From a virus: a DNA stretch of 28,901 nt. The notes under the pieces are model-generated. The model had not been told where the DNA came from, did no database searches, and saw only the letters and a list, made by a program, of their open reading frames with translations. A program made the translations under genes and the position numbers. The DNA lies in the IMG/VR virus record IMGVR_UViG_3300049491_000217, positions 1 to 28,901 of that record, one strand, 5' to 3'. Below are positions 21,652-28,326 of the stretch, in pieces; positions within the stretch are counted from its first letter, which is position 1; the number at the start of each line of letters is the position of its first letter.

Positions 21652-23499
21652 TTATACCTCGGACTCCTTTATTTCTTTATCTGGTCGTTTAGCAGCGTTT
21701 TTCTTTGGTTGCTTAGAACTTTTTTCTGCATGCTTAGCTTTGTTATCTATCTTTGGTTTACCTACGCCGTCATCTTCTGACTTAGGTTTACCTCCAGTTA
21801 GTACACTAGGGTCTAATCCTGCTGATTCTAAAGCGTTAGCTTGTGAGACCATGACTTCAGTCTCTGCGCTTGCTTGCTCTAATTTATCTTTTCTACGCTC
21901 TTTTATTAATTTATTAATATCAGCATCGCTAAGATAAGGATAAAGCTTACGATAAGATTGTCTATCTCCTGTATCAAGAATTTTATTCTCAATAATTATA
22001 GTTTCCATTTGAGTTTTAGGATCAACTGGAAATTCTGGAGATTTATAAGTAATCTCTAATTGAGCATTTTCCGAGAATTTTGGCTCACCAGATTTTGAGT
22101 TATGCACATTCCATAACTTCTTGATTACTTGAAATAATTGTTGTTCACGTTCTTTAAATAATTTACCTCGTCTAATGTTATCTTCTATTACTCCAATTTT
22201 TTCCATTAGAAGTGCGAAGCCAGAAGAAGGTAAAGTATCTTTATACTTAGGTCGTAATCCGTGATTTATACGAACCATATCAGTCATACTTTGTATAACT
22301 TTTATAAGACCAGTAATATCTGCATTTGGATGTTCAAATTTAAAATTACCTTTTTCGCCTACTGCAACTGCAGTATCAGGTCCTAAACTTATTCCTAATG
22401 CGTTAGCATCAGCATTTCCATCTCTAAAAATACCAATACCAGTATCGAAAGTTCTAAATTGTCCGCCTGCTCCAAATCCACTAGCTCCACCAACGCCGCC
22501 AAATCTACTCTGAGCGCTTCCGCCTTTCAGTACATTGAAGTCGTCTACTGGTCTACCTTGTCTAATTGAAGTAGGTCTTTCTATTCCACTAACTACTGGT
22601 ACGCCAAATGATTGAAATTTAGCGATATGGTTTAAATCAGTTAAACGCATATTTGTAGCGTGGTTTGCGTATATTAGTGGCTCATTAATTGGTAAGAAAA
22701 AATAATGAGCTGGATCTTGATTAAAAAATGGAACTGCAGGAATACATCCGTATGGATTTTTTACCTGATACTGTCCATCTGATCCATGAACTACGTGCGC
22801 TTTAGGATTCCAATAAATTTGATTAAGTGATCCTAATCGACCAGGACTAGAAACATTTTGCTTAACTTCTATTGAAGATTGTCCTAAATCTGTAGTTTTA
22901 GGAATAGTACTAGCTAATCCTCCGCCTACGTATGAAGTGCCTTTAAAGCCGTCAAATGTAGTTCCAAAGCCAATTAAAAGCTCTGTAATATAGTATGGAG
23001 AAGCGCCGTGTTTTAAATCGTACACGCCTCCATGTAGCATATCTAATTGTACCATTCCAGGAGAAGTTTCTTTTACAGTAAATCCAGTATTAGGATCTAT
23101 AAAAGATACTTTAACTAAAACAGTACCTAATAATTTTGTCCAACGATCAAGTTTATCCATGAACATAGTGTAACGAGAATCTCTCATTACTCGTTCCCAG
23201 AGTTTTTGATCTTTATCTAGTGCTTTGCCGTTTTCATCAACTACTTGATAAATTGGCATTTCCCTATAAAGAATAGAAGTTTCTTCGATAATCTCTCGTG
23301 TGAGATTAATTGGTAAGATCTGTTGCTTTTCGGGATTTCGGAATTGTTTAACTAAATCTAGCCAAACAAATTCATCTTGTCTACCTTCGTAGAAAGCCAG
23401 AGCGATCTCTGATATCCATTGGCGGTAATAAATATCCTCGTACAAATAAATACCAACGGAACTAAGTCCGCCTAATCTATTTATAGGGTTATTTGACAC
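21652..23499 (-). CDS. Portal protein
   Basis: A 615-residue protein forming the dodecameric DNA gate at one capsid vertex. Portal-like features include LPINLTREIIEETSILYREMP (near 65-90), the clip/wing segment around DKLDRWTKLLGTVLVKVSFID, HVVHGSDGQYQVKNPYGCIPAVPF, the long stem helix region after LIKVIQSMTDMVRINHGL, and the PSSGFALLMEKI segment typical of portals, followed by a helix to ERKDKLEQASAETEVMVSQA-type sequence. The last ~50 residues are a Lys-rich tail. Translation appears to start at GTG (23497-23499): no in-frame ATG lies between it and the upstream stop, and only a weak AGG is nearby. The leader upstream is a long structured stretch. Confidence 0.88.
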   Translation of the reverse strand: MSNNPINRLGGLSSVGIYLYEDIYYRQWISEIALAFYEGRQDEFVWLDLVKQFRNPEKQQILPINLTREIIEETSILYREMPIYQVVDENGKALDKDQKLWERVMRDSRYTMFMDKLDRWTKLLGTVLVKVSFIDPNTGFTVKETSPGMVQLDMLHGGVYDLKHGASPYYITELLIGFGTTFDGFKGTSYVGGGLASTIPKTTDLGQSSIEVKQNVSSPGRLGSLNQIYWNPKAHVVHGSDGQYQVKNPYGCIPAVPFFNQDPAHYFFLPINEPLIYANHATNMRLTDLNHIAKFQSFGVPVVSGIERPTSIRQGRPVDDFNVLKGGSAQSRFGGVGGASGFGAGGQFRTFDTGIGIFRDGNADANALGISLGPDTAVAVGEKGNFKFEHPNADITGLIKVIQSMTDMVRINHGLRPKYKDTLPSSGFALLMEKIGVIEDNIRRGKLFKEREQQLFQVIKKLWNVHNSKSGEPKFSENAQLEITYKSPEFPVDPKTQMETIIIENKILDTGDRQSYRKLYPYLSDADINKLIKERRKDKLEQASAETEVMVSQANALESAGLDPSVLTGGKPKSEDDGVGKPKIDNKAKHAEKSSKQPKKNAAKRPDKEIKESEV

Positions 23500-23534
23500 G
23501 CCTAAATTAAAAGAAATATGAGTACCCTGCCTTT

Positions 23535-23553
23535 CTTTTGTCTCTTACAAAAG
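23535..23553 (-). promoter_or_regulatory. AAGAG-loop hairpin in the portal leader
   Basis: CUUUUGU and ACAAAAG form a perfect 7-bp stem around the loop AAGAG, ending 35 bases before the portal GTG. It is one base from the next hairpin upstream, giving a tandem pair. Confidence 0.5.
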
Positions 23554-23554
23554 T

Positions 23555-23575
23555 AGAATTAGCTCTACTAATTCT
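23555..23575 (-). promoter_or_regulatory. UAGAG-loop hairpin in the portal leader
   Basis: AGAAUUAG and CUAAUUCU form a perfect 8-bp stem around UAGAG. The loop is identical to those at 18872-18888 and 18900-18920. No U-tract long enough for termination follows (ACUUUUG). Confidence 0.5.
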
Positions 23576-23588
23576 TATGATTTAGTGG

Positions 23589-23623
23589 AACCTTGGTCCA
23601 GTTTTTTAGGCTAGACCAAGGTT
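23589..23623 (-). repeat. 10-bp inverted repeat in the portal leader
   Basis: AACCTTGGTC and GACCAAGGTT are perfect arms around a 15-base loop containing six A residues on the mRNA. A smaller hairpin, GGAACA-GCAA-UGUUCC, lies just upstream at 23630-23645. Together with the tandem hairpins downstream, most of the 199-base gap before the portal gene is predicted to be base-paired. Confidence 0.55.
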
Positions 23624-23643
23624 TATATCGGAACATTGCTGTT

Positions 23644-23676
23644 CCAAAAACCCGCTCACTAGTAGAGTTAGGGTTT
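23644..23676 (-). terminator. Probable intrinsic terminator before the portal leader
   Basis: AAACCC and GGGTTT form a 6-bp outer stem with a short inner CTC/GAG pairing, followed by T residues on the minus strand (GGGTTTTTGG). It lies about 22 bases after the stop of the 64-residue gene and would end or attenuate terminase-operon transcripts before the head genes. Confidence 0.5.
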
Positions 23677-23698
23677 AGTCAAGTATTACCTTAACTAA

Positions 23699-23893
23699 TT
23701 ATTCTGTAGGATCTTTTTTCTTAGAAGCTGGAGGTGTTCCTGCTTTTCCAGGTTTGTCATTATTTTTTGACATATCTGGTTTAGATTGATCCATGCTCAT
23801 ATCCGAAGGCATAGGGTTTTTAAGACCTTTTGACTTTAGACTTGGAACAGAATCAGGAACTGATCCTGCATTTGTTTTTCCTAGTTTCGCCAT
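23699..23893 (-). CDS. Small disordered Lys/Pro/Ser-rich protein
   Basis: I place the start at the ATG at 23893 (64 residues, MAKLGKTNAGSVPDSVPSLK) because AAGGAG lies seven bases before it. A longer frame from 23917 would start inside a palindrome without a ribosome site. The protein is rich in Lys, Pro, Ser, Asp and Met (NPMPSDMSMDQSKPDMSKN) and has no hydrophobic core, so it is probably disordered. It is the last of six small genes between terminase and portal. The function is unknown. Confidence 0.65.
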   Translation of the reverse strand: MAKLGKTNAGSVPDSVPSLKSKGLKNPMPSDMSMDQSKPDMSKNNDKPGKAGTPPASKKKDPTE

Positions 23894-23906
23894 TGTTGTT
23901 CTCCTT

Positions 23907-23918
23907 AGTGTTAACACT
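23907..23918. repeat. 12-bp palindrome upstream of the 64-aa gene
   Basis: AGTGTTAACACT is a perfect 12-bp palindrome immediately upstream of the AAGGAG ribosome site. It could be a DNA-binding dimer site or a small RNA hairpin (AGUG/CACU) affecting initiation. A single copy gives no way to choose. Confidence 0.4.
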
Positions 23919-23924
23919 TAAAAA

Positions 23925-24209
23925 TTATTTACTTTTACCTGGTAAATTTGGCCCTTTTGGACCTAGTTGTGGATGATGAAGATGTAACGCCTTGTGATTG
24001 GTTAGTTCCTTAGCTTTAGAATTTTTAATTTGAGGGTGTTTTAGGTGTGAACCTTCTTGACCTTCTTGTTCTTTTTTCTCGTGCTTAGGATCTTCTTTAC
24101 GCTCTTTAGCTTCCATTTCAGTACTTTCCTTAGACTCATGATCCAAATATTCTTTAGATCCTGGTTTAGGTTCTTTATGGTTCATACATTTAATCTCGCA
24201 ATTACACAT
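23925..24209 (-). CDS. Lys/Glu/His-rich small protein with HPQ motifs
   Basis: A 94-residue, strongly polar protein. The N terminus has three cysteines and a His (MCNCEIKCMNHKEP). The middle is Lys/Glu-rich (KERKEDPKHEKKEQEGQEG). The C-terminal part carries SHLKHPQIK (54-62), ELTNH (68-72) and HHPQLG (78-83). The block 'SH..HPQIK...LTNH' recurs in the N terminus of the gene at 24480-24758. Cys and His content could bind metal. The start ATG follows the upstream stop by one base. It is probably largely disordered. No family is known to me. Confidence 0.7.
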   Translation of the reverse strand: MCNCEIKCMNHKEPKPGSKEYLDHESKESTEMEAKERKEDPKHEKKEQEGQEGSHLKHPQIKNSKAKELTNHKALHLHHPQLGPKGPNLPGKSK

Positions 24210-24210
24210 A

Positions 24211-24480
24211 TTAGCTTAACTTATTTTTAGCATCAAAGCCTTTAGGAAGAATTGAACTATGTGTATTCTCTTGAGAATCCACGGTTACTTTTTCTCGTCC
24301 TAAAAATCCATTTTTGCTACCAGCAACACTCGCTGCTGCGTCCATAATTTTACTAACTGCCATAGCAAAACTACTTCCGATTCCTCTATCTTCTAAGACT
24401 GCTTCAGGCATTTTATTTGTAGAAGCTTTGTAAGCTCCTTTTGCCTTATCGCCTTGAATTTTATTTGATTTTTTACTCAT
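24211..24480 (-). CDS. Hypothetical small protein, 89 aa
   Basis: A Lys/Ser/Ala-rich protein (MSKKSNKIQGDKAKGAYKAS) with a possible short helix in the middle (SSFAMAVSKIMDAAASVAGS) and a polar tail. Its start overlaps the upstream stop by one base and its stop lies one base before the next start. It has no Cys and no recognisable motif. It is a member of the cluster of small, compositionally biased proteins between terminase and portal. Confidence 0.65.
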   Translation of the reverse strand: MSKKSNKIQGDKAKGAYKASTNKMPEAVLEDRGIGSSFAMAVSKIMDAAASVAGSKNGFLGREKVTVDSQENTHSSILPKGFDAKNKLS

Positions 24481-24758
24481 TATTTTTTGCCTCCGAAAAC
24501 GCCTCGCATTGCTGCTGCTCCTCGACCTGCTGCTGATTGATCTTTTGAAGCGTTTGCTGCAGAAGATGCAGAAGCTGCAAGTGGGCCGCCTCCAAATGTA
24601 CCTTTAGAAGTACTATTATTAGAAGTAGCTGCTGCGGTGGCGGTTGGAGAAGGGGATGGTGCTGTATCGTGATTAGTTAATTTAGCTGATTCAGCGTTAG
24701 CGTGGTCAGCTTTAATTTGTGGGTGTAAAACGTGACTATTTAGTTTACATTTTTCCAT
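24480..24758 (-). CDS. Ala/Ser-rich small protein with N-terminal HPQ motif
   Basis: A 92-residue protein. Residues 1-30 (MEKCKLNSHVLHPQIKADHA, then AESAKLTNH) contain the His-Pro-Gln block shared with the 94-residue neighbour. The remainder is low complexity, rich in Ala, Ser, Thr and Gly (PSPSPTATAAATSNNSTS, GRGAAAMRGVFGGKK), and probably disordered. Both ends are coupled by one-base overlaps with adjacent genes. No family is recognised. Confidence 0.65.
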   Translation of the reverse strand: MEKCKLNSHVLHPQIKADHANAESAKLTNHDTAPSPSPTATAAATSNNSTSKGTFGGGPLAASASSAANASKDQSAAGRGAAAMRGVFGGKK

Positions 24759-24982
24759 TATCGTAAGCCTCTTTCTTTTAACCAGTTCTCTGCGAACTCG
24801 TTTAATTTATTAATTCTGTCTACTAATGTGAGATCTTTATATTTCATATTCTCACTAGCTCCAAAGAACTCAGTATAAACGGCTGCGTATAATGCATTTT
24901 TAATTTGAGTGTTTTTAGCTTTTTGAGAGAGTTTAGAGTCGTCAATTTTAAATTGATTATTTTGTCTATAAAAAATTGCCAT
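24758..24982 (-). CDS. Hypothetical small helical protein, 74 aa
   Basis: A compact, helical-looking protein (SQKAKNTQIKNALYAAVYTE, then LVDRINKLNEFAENWLKERG) with no low-complexity region, unlike its left-hand neighbours. AAGG lies before the ATG. It has no motif that I can name. Position suggests a role in head or packaging, without further evidence. Confidence 0.7.
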   Translation of the reverse strand: MAIFYRQNNQFKIDDSKLSQKAKNTQIKNALYAAVYTEFFGASENMKYKDLTLVDRINKLNEFAENWLKERGLR

Positions 24983-24991
24983 CTGTAAACC

Positions 24992-25303
24992 TTATGTAGC
25001 TAGTACTGTAACTCGACCTGTTCCTGCTGTTCTAGTAACTTTAATAGACCCTATATTGTGAGTACTATAAGAAACTGGAACTCCTGCTGCAGCGGCCTGA
25101 GAACCGAAAAAAGTAATACCATTTAAGGAGTACTCAGCAGTAATAGCTAAAGTATCACTTGTTTGTACAGTAACTTTACTAGCAGGTCCTGTTAGCTCTA
25201 AAATTTCTACTGTGTTAGTACCGTCTAGTACTCCACTTAATTTTTCATCGCCGCAAAGTACAGCGTGTTTAACGCTTCTTGCTCGTTCTTTTGAAATTGC
25301 CAT
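24992..25303 (-). CDS. Hypothetical beta-rich small protein, possible capsid accessory
   Basis: A 103-residue protein with alternating strand pattern (TVEILELTGPASKVTVQTSD, TLAITAEYSLNGITFFGS, IGSIKVTRTAGTGRVTVLAT) after a short basic start (MAISKERARSVKHAVL). Small beta proteins of this look sometimes decorate capsids or tails. It starts one base after the large terminase stop, so co-translation is likely. No family is recognised; the structural idea is inference. Confidence 0.65.
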   Translation of the reverse strand: MAISKERARSVKHAVLCGDEKLSGVLDGTNTVEILELTGPASKVTVQTSDTLAITAEYSLNGITFFGSQAAAAGVPVSYSTHNIGSIKVTRTAGTGRVTVLAT

Positions 25304-25304
25304 A

Positions 25305-26900
25305 TTAAATTGCGCCTTTTATAAGTGTGAAGTGAGTCCCAGTATCATGTAATAAGAATACCATTAAATACCTTAAAGCATCTAAAAGTCCTTCGTACCC
25401 TTCTGGAGTTTCTTCATAATCTTCTTTTAAAGATCCGCCTTTTGCTTTTTTGAATACGGCAGAACTTAAAGCATATCTTAAATTTACACAATTAGGAGTA
25501 ATAAATAATTTAGGTCTAGTGACTGCGTTATTATTATCGTCTAATAGTGGTTGACCTTGTGGTCCAAATAATGGATATTTCATCCATAATCTAATTAAGT
25601 TGCAACCAGTTTCTCTATCTTGTTTAAACCCTGATGGCCTACGTCCTAAAACTTCTTCAAAATCGTCCCAGGCAGTTCTACCATTAAGTTGAACTTGATC
25701 TCCACTTATATCAGCAACTATATTTTTAAATCTTATGTGAACTCGATTTTTAGCGAGTTGCATTTCTTTTTCCCAAATTTTAAAAGCATTTCTATTAAGT
25801 TCTGCTTCTTTTTCTAAAATTTGTTGAGCTTGCATGTAAGTAGTGGTATGGCGAGTAAACTTTTCGTCAAATATAATTATATCGCCATATTGATTCATCT
25901 GGGCAAAAATAGTAGATGCTGGTTTTGCAAAGTTGTGATCGCATGCAGCAAATACTGGACCTTCGTCAGGATGATATATATAGTCAACTACGTTTGGATA
26001 TGGGTTCTCTTCTGTAGCTTCTTCTACAAATCCTGGAAAACATATATCAGAAACTGACTCAAAATCAGATAACCATTCTTGTTTAAAAGATTGTAATTTA
26101 CCTGATAATACAGCTCGTCTATGAGCTGAATCAATTTCCTCTTTTGGAATATAAGGATTATCGTAACTAGTTTTCTTAAAAGAACTCCAGTCAGTCATAT
26201 CATTACTTTGACCATTTTCTTCGTCAAAAGTAATTTGTACTTTTCCAGCTCGTTGTTTCATTCCTAATTGTCCAAAGGTATATAGTTTATAAAAACTATT
26301 TTTACCACGAGGAGTAGAAATAAATACTGCACTGCCTTTTTTATCTGCAAGAGTAGGAGAAATCATCTGTGTCCAAATGTCTTCTAATCTTGGATCTAAT
26401 GCAGCTTCGTCTATAATAACTAAATCATTAGCTTCTCCAGCTAACGAATCAGGGTTTTCCATAGATTTTGCTTCTAATACGGAACCCCAGGGAGTTTCTA
26501 AGTAATACTCCCCTTTTTGATTTCTTGCTTTACCTTCTTTACCAGGAACTATAATTCTTAGTTGATTTACTAATATATTATATAATTCTCTAAATACTTT
26601 TTCAGTTAATGAATAATCTTTACTTACTATCCATACCCGTCTGTTTACTTGCATCATAACCGATAAGGCCATAAGTGCGGTAAGTAAGGTTTTACCAAAT
26701 CGTCTACCTGCTGCGAGTACTTTATATCTAGCAGGATCATTTATAACTTCTATATGACCAGCATGTAAAGGCTGTATAATCTTGCCCTGAGTAGTTCTTA
26801 TTCTTTTCTCATTGAGCCATAATGCCAATTTCTCAATATCCAGCTCATGGATTCGTAAAGGATGTCCTTCTACGTTATATTGAACTGGTGGTTTTGACAT
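25305..26900 (-). CDS. terL: Terminase large subunit
   Basis: The 531-residue DNA-packaging motor. ATPase: Walker A AAGRRFGKT (63-71), Walker B LVIIDEAAL (160-168, D164/E165), coupling motif ISTPRG (194-199). RNase H-like nuclease with three acidic residues in expected context: D321 (AACDHNF), D397 (VADISGD) and D507 (GLLDALRYLM). It pumps DNA through the portal using ATP and cuts concatemers. It is full length with no missing catalytic residue. It lies six bases after the small terminase, with a weak ribosome site (GGAAAG about 11 bases upstream), so translation may depend on coupling. Confidence 0.96.
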   Translation of the reverse strand: MSKPPVQYNVEGHPLRIHELDIEKLALWLNEKRIRTTQGKIIQPLHAGHIEVINDPARYKVLAAGRRFGKTLLTALMALSVMMQVNRRVWIVSKDYSLTEKVFRELYNILVNQLRIIVPGKEGKARNQKGEYYLETPWGSVLEAKSMENPDSLAGEANDLVIIDEAALDPRLEDIWTQMISPTLADKKGSAVFISTPRGKNSFYKLYTFGQLGMKQRAGKVQITFDEENGQSNDMTDWSSFKKTSYDNPYIPKEEIDSAHRRAVLSGKLQSFKQEWLSDFESVSDICFPGFVEEATEENPYPNVVDYIYHPDEGPVFAACDHNFAKPASTIFAQMNQYGDIIIFDEKFTRHTTTYMQAQQILEKEAELNRNAFKIWEKEMQLAKNRVHIRFKNIVADISGDQVQLNGRTAWDDFEEVLGRRPSGFKQDRETGCNLIRLWMKYPLFGPQGQPLLDDNNNAVTRPKLFITPNCVNLRYALSSAVFKKAKGGSLKEDYEETPEGYEGLLDALRYLMVFLLHDTGTHFTLIKGAI

Positions 26901-26906
26901 ATGTGA

Positions 26907-27497
26907 TTAACTTTCCGATGTTCGTTTTTTATGCAGTATAGAATTAATTTCTCTAAATTTATCCATAGTGCTATCTTTACTTGTTACTTCGGATTTCTCT
27001 ACAAAATCTCCGCTCATTTGTAAATATATCTTCGCAGCTACTGTATCTCGTTCCATACCTCTATGATATAAGGCATTGATCATTGCAGCTCTACGTTCTT
27101 TACTAAATAGGCCTGAATCTCTAATTTTAGACCAAACCGCTTCTTCCCAACCCTCTTTTTTCATCCAAACCCTTACAGGTTCTAATTGAGCTGGTATACT
27201 ATCTAATAAGAGAGTTTTCATCTCTTCGTCTTCTTTATATCGTTCCTCTACAGCTAATTTAAGATCTGCTACTAATGTAGGAGTTTTAGGTATTGCTGAT
27301 CCAGGATTTTCTATAATATGTTTAGCTACGACTTCTTGAAGTAGTTGTTGAGTTAGCGTCCATTTATCATTGCCGCTTATTTCTTTAAGCTTTTTGACGA
27401 TACTAAGCTTTTGTTGAGCCTTTTCTCCACGCTCTTTCTTAAGCTGTTCTTCTGGACTTAATATAACGTCCTCGTTATTCTTGATCTCGTCGCTCAT
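26907..27497 (-). CDS. terS: Probable terminase small subunit
   Basis: A 196-residue, strongly charged helical protein directly upstream of terL. The N terminus is disordered and acidic, then come helices with KWTLTQQLLQEVVAKHII and SKIRDSGLFSKERRAAMINA. The C-terminal segment MERDTVAAKIYLQMSGDFVE is a pattern seen in phage small terminases ('...a.klylel.Gd..e'), where it helps oligomerise or contact TerL. It recognises viral DNA and recruits TerL; a packaging site is often inside or near this gene. The start lies within the end of the upstream zinc-ribbon gene (23-base overlap). The call combines position and the C-terminal motif. Confidence 0.75.
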   Translation of the reverse strand: MSDEIKNNEDVILSPEEQLKKERGEKAQQKLSIVKKLKEISGNDKWTLTQQLLQEVVAKHIIENPGSAIPKTPTLVADLKLAVEERYKEDEEMKTLLLDSIPAQLEPVRVWMKKEGWEEAVWSKIRDSGLFSKERRAAMINALYHRGMERDTVAAKIYLQMSGDFVEKSEVTSKDSTMDKFREINSILHKKRTSES

Positions 27498-27714
27498 TTT
27501 TATTTTTCCAATTTCTTGGTTTTTCTTCTTTAGGCGCTTCTGGTTGTACTACTTCTGGTTTTTTAGGAACTAGTACTTGTAAAGCGTCAGGTTCTTTATA
27601 AAATGAAGTTAGGCAGTTCTTATTTCCGCACATTCGAGGGCGTAAATCACCCCATTCTTGTGGAAGAGATTTTTCCCAAGAACATTTACTACATTTATAT
27701 GTTAATCTCGTCAT
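27475..27714 (-). CDS. Zinc-ribbon protein upstream of the terminase
   Basis: A 79-residue protein with a four-cysteine site at the N terminus: C8 and C11 (CSKC), C29 and C34 (CGNKNC). The C-terminal half is disordered, rich in Pro, Glu and Lys (PEVVQPEAPKEEKPRNWKNK). TGAGGA precedes the ATG, which lies 17 bases after a terminator tract. It opens the packaging operon and overlaps the small terminase start by 23 bases. A nucleic-acid or protein-binding role in packaging or late transcription is possible. No specific family is recognised. Confidence 0.75.
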   Translation of the reverse strand: MTRLTYKCSKCSWEKSLPQEWGDLRPRMCGNKNCLTSFYKEPDALQVLVPKKPEVVQPEAPKEEKPRNWKNKNERRDQE

Positions 27715-27730
27715 AAATCCTCATTATTTA

Positions 27731-27786
27731 AAGACAAAAGAAGGAGGGCTAGGGTATTTGACTTTTGGTCTATTCCTAGCTCCTCC
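27731..27786 (-). terminator. Intrinsic terminator upstream of the packaging operon
   Basis: On the minus strand GGAGG-A-GCTAGG pairs with CCTAGC-CCTCC (11 bp, one bulged A) and is followed by TTCTTTTGTCTTT. This is the clearest intrinsic terminator in the window. It separates the upstream small genes and the RNA candidate from the terminase operon, which begins 17 bases later. Confidence 0.75.
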
Positions 27787-27886
27787 ATCGGGCTAAAGCC
27801 CTGAACAGGACATTGAAAACCTTCTAGCTTGATCGAGTGTCCTGATCTCGCACTGATCGCTGAAGTCGCCAGAAGGGTTACTATTA
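27731..27886 (-). ncRNA. Candidate structured RNA with pseudoknot
   Basis: This gene-free stretch folds compactly on the minus strand. Helix P1 pairs CCUUCUGGC (27868-27876) with GCUAGAAGG (27820-27828), 9 bp with one G-U. Helix P2 pairs CAGGACA (27836-27842) with UGUCCUG (27806-27812), 7 bp. The arms interleave (P1, P2, P1', P2'), which is a pseudoknot. A GGGC-UUUA-GCCC hairpin (27790-27801) and the terminator follow. A weak promoter lies just upstream. I see no coding frame of note. It may be a free ~155-nt RNA or a structured 3' end of the 103-residue gene's mRNA. It matches no class I know. Confidence 0.45.
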
Positions 27887-27892
27887 CCTGAT

Positions 27893-27921
27893 ACTATACT
27901 AAACCATCAATTGTCTGTAAT
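27893..27921 (-). promoter_or_regulatory. Weak sigma70-like promoter candidate
   Basis: ATTACA, 17 bases, TATAGT on the minus strand. The -10 matches 5 of 6 and the -35 matches 4 of 6 consensus bases. It would start an RNA near 27886, just before the pseudoknot. In AT-rich DNA such matches arise by chance, so this is tentative. Confidence 0.35.
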
Positions 27922-27951
27922 TATTAAAGGTTGGAAGGTTGTTATGATCGG

Positions 27952-28263
27952 TTAACAGTAGAACCCAAGGTCGCTACCTTCGGGGACTATACCAGTCTTA
28001 CCTGTAGCCTCGTCAAAAACGACTGCTATTGGGCCTAAACTTACTCTATAAAGGATTTTAGACTTGTATCTGCGAGCATTGGCTATAATTAGCGATTTTT
28101 CCTCGTCTGTGAGTCTTTTACCATCTAAAGTAGGTACTGGTATTATTTCAAAGTTATCACTTTGGGCTATTGCCTCAAAAAAGGCCAGCTCAAATGCTAT
28201 TTCTTGTTCTAAGTCTTTGATATTATTGACTTTGGTAACTCTTTTAAAGCTATTATCGTCCAT
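27952..28263 (-). CDS. Hypothetical protein, 103 aa
   Basis: An acidic protein with a helical first half (NNIKDLEQEIAFELAFFEAI) and a mixed second half (LTDEEKSLIIANARRYKSKI, then SLGPIAVVFDEATGKTGIVP) ending in Cys. I recognise no family and no membrane segment. AAGGAAG precedes the ATG, and a good sigma70-like promoter lies 33 bases upstream, so it probably begins its own transcript. It is followed by the structured RNA candidate. Confidence 0.7.
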   Translation of the reverse strand: MDDNSFKRVTKVNNIKDLEQEIAFELAFFEAIAQSDNFEIIPVPTLDGKRLTDEEKSLIIANARRYKSKILYRVSLGPIAVVFDEATGKTGIVPEGSDLGFYC

Positions 28264-28295
28264 AAATCAGCTTCCTTATAAAAAGAGTCCCTCTA

Positions 28296-28324
28296 TATAT
28301 ACTTATATGTATACTATAAGTCAA
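28296..28324 (-). promoter_or_regulatory. Sigma70-like promoter
   Basis: TTGACT, 17 bases, TATATA on the minus strand, in a non-coding gap. The -35 matches 5 of 6 and the -10 matches 4 of 6 consensus bases with optimal spacing. It would transcribe the 103-residue gene and possibly everything to its left up to the terminator at 27731-27786. Confidence 0.6.
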
Positions 28325-28326
28325 CC

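Noticed and set aside
23535-23575. The tandem hairpins as intrinsic terminators
   Set aside because: Stems are AU-rich and neither is followed by a proper U-tract; the shared loop suggests another role.
23894-23917. Upstream ATG at 23917 as the start of the 64-residue gene
   Set aside because: It would add eight residues encoded across the palindrome and ribosome site; AAGGAG is correctly placed only for the ATG at 23893.
23964-24737. HPQ motifs as streptavidin-binding sequences
   Set aside because: HPQ binding to streptavidin is a selection artefact of peptide libraries; there is no reason to expect it as a biological function here.
27731-27886. tRNA or phi29-type packaging RNA
   Set aside because: No T-loop (GGTTCRA) or acceptor pairing for a tRNA; no resemblance to phi29 pRNA beyond size and position.
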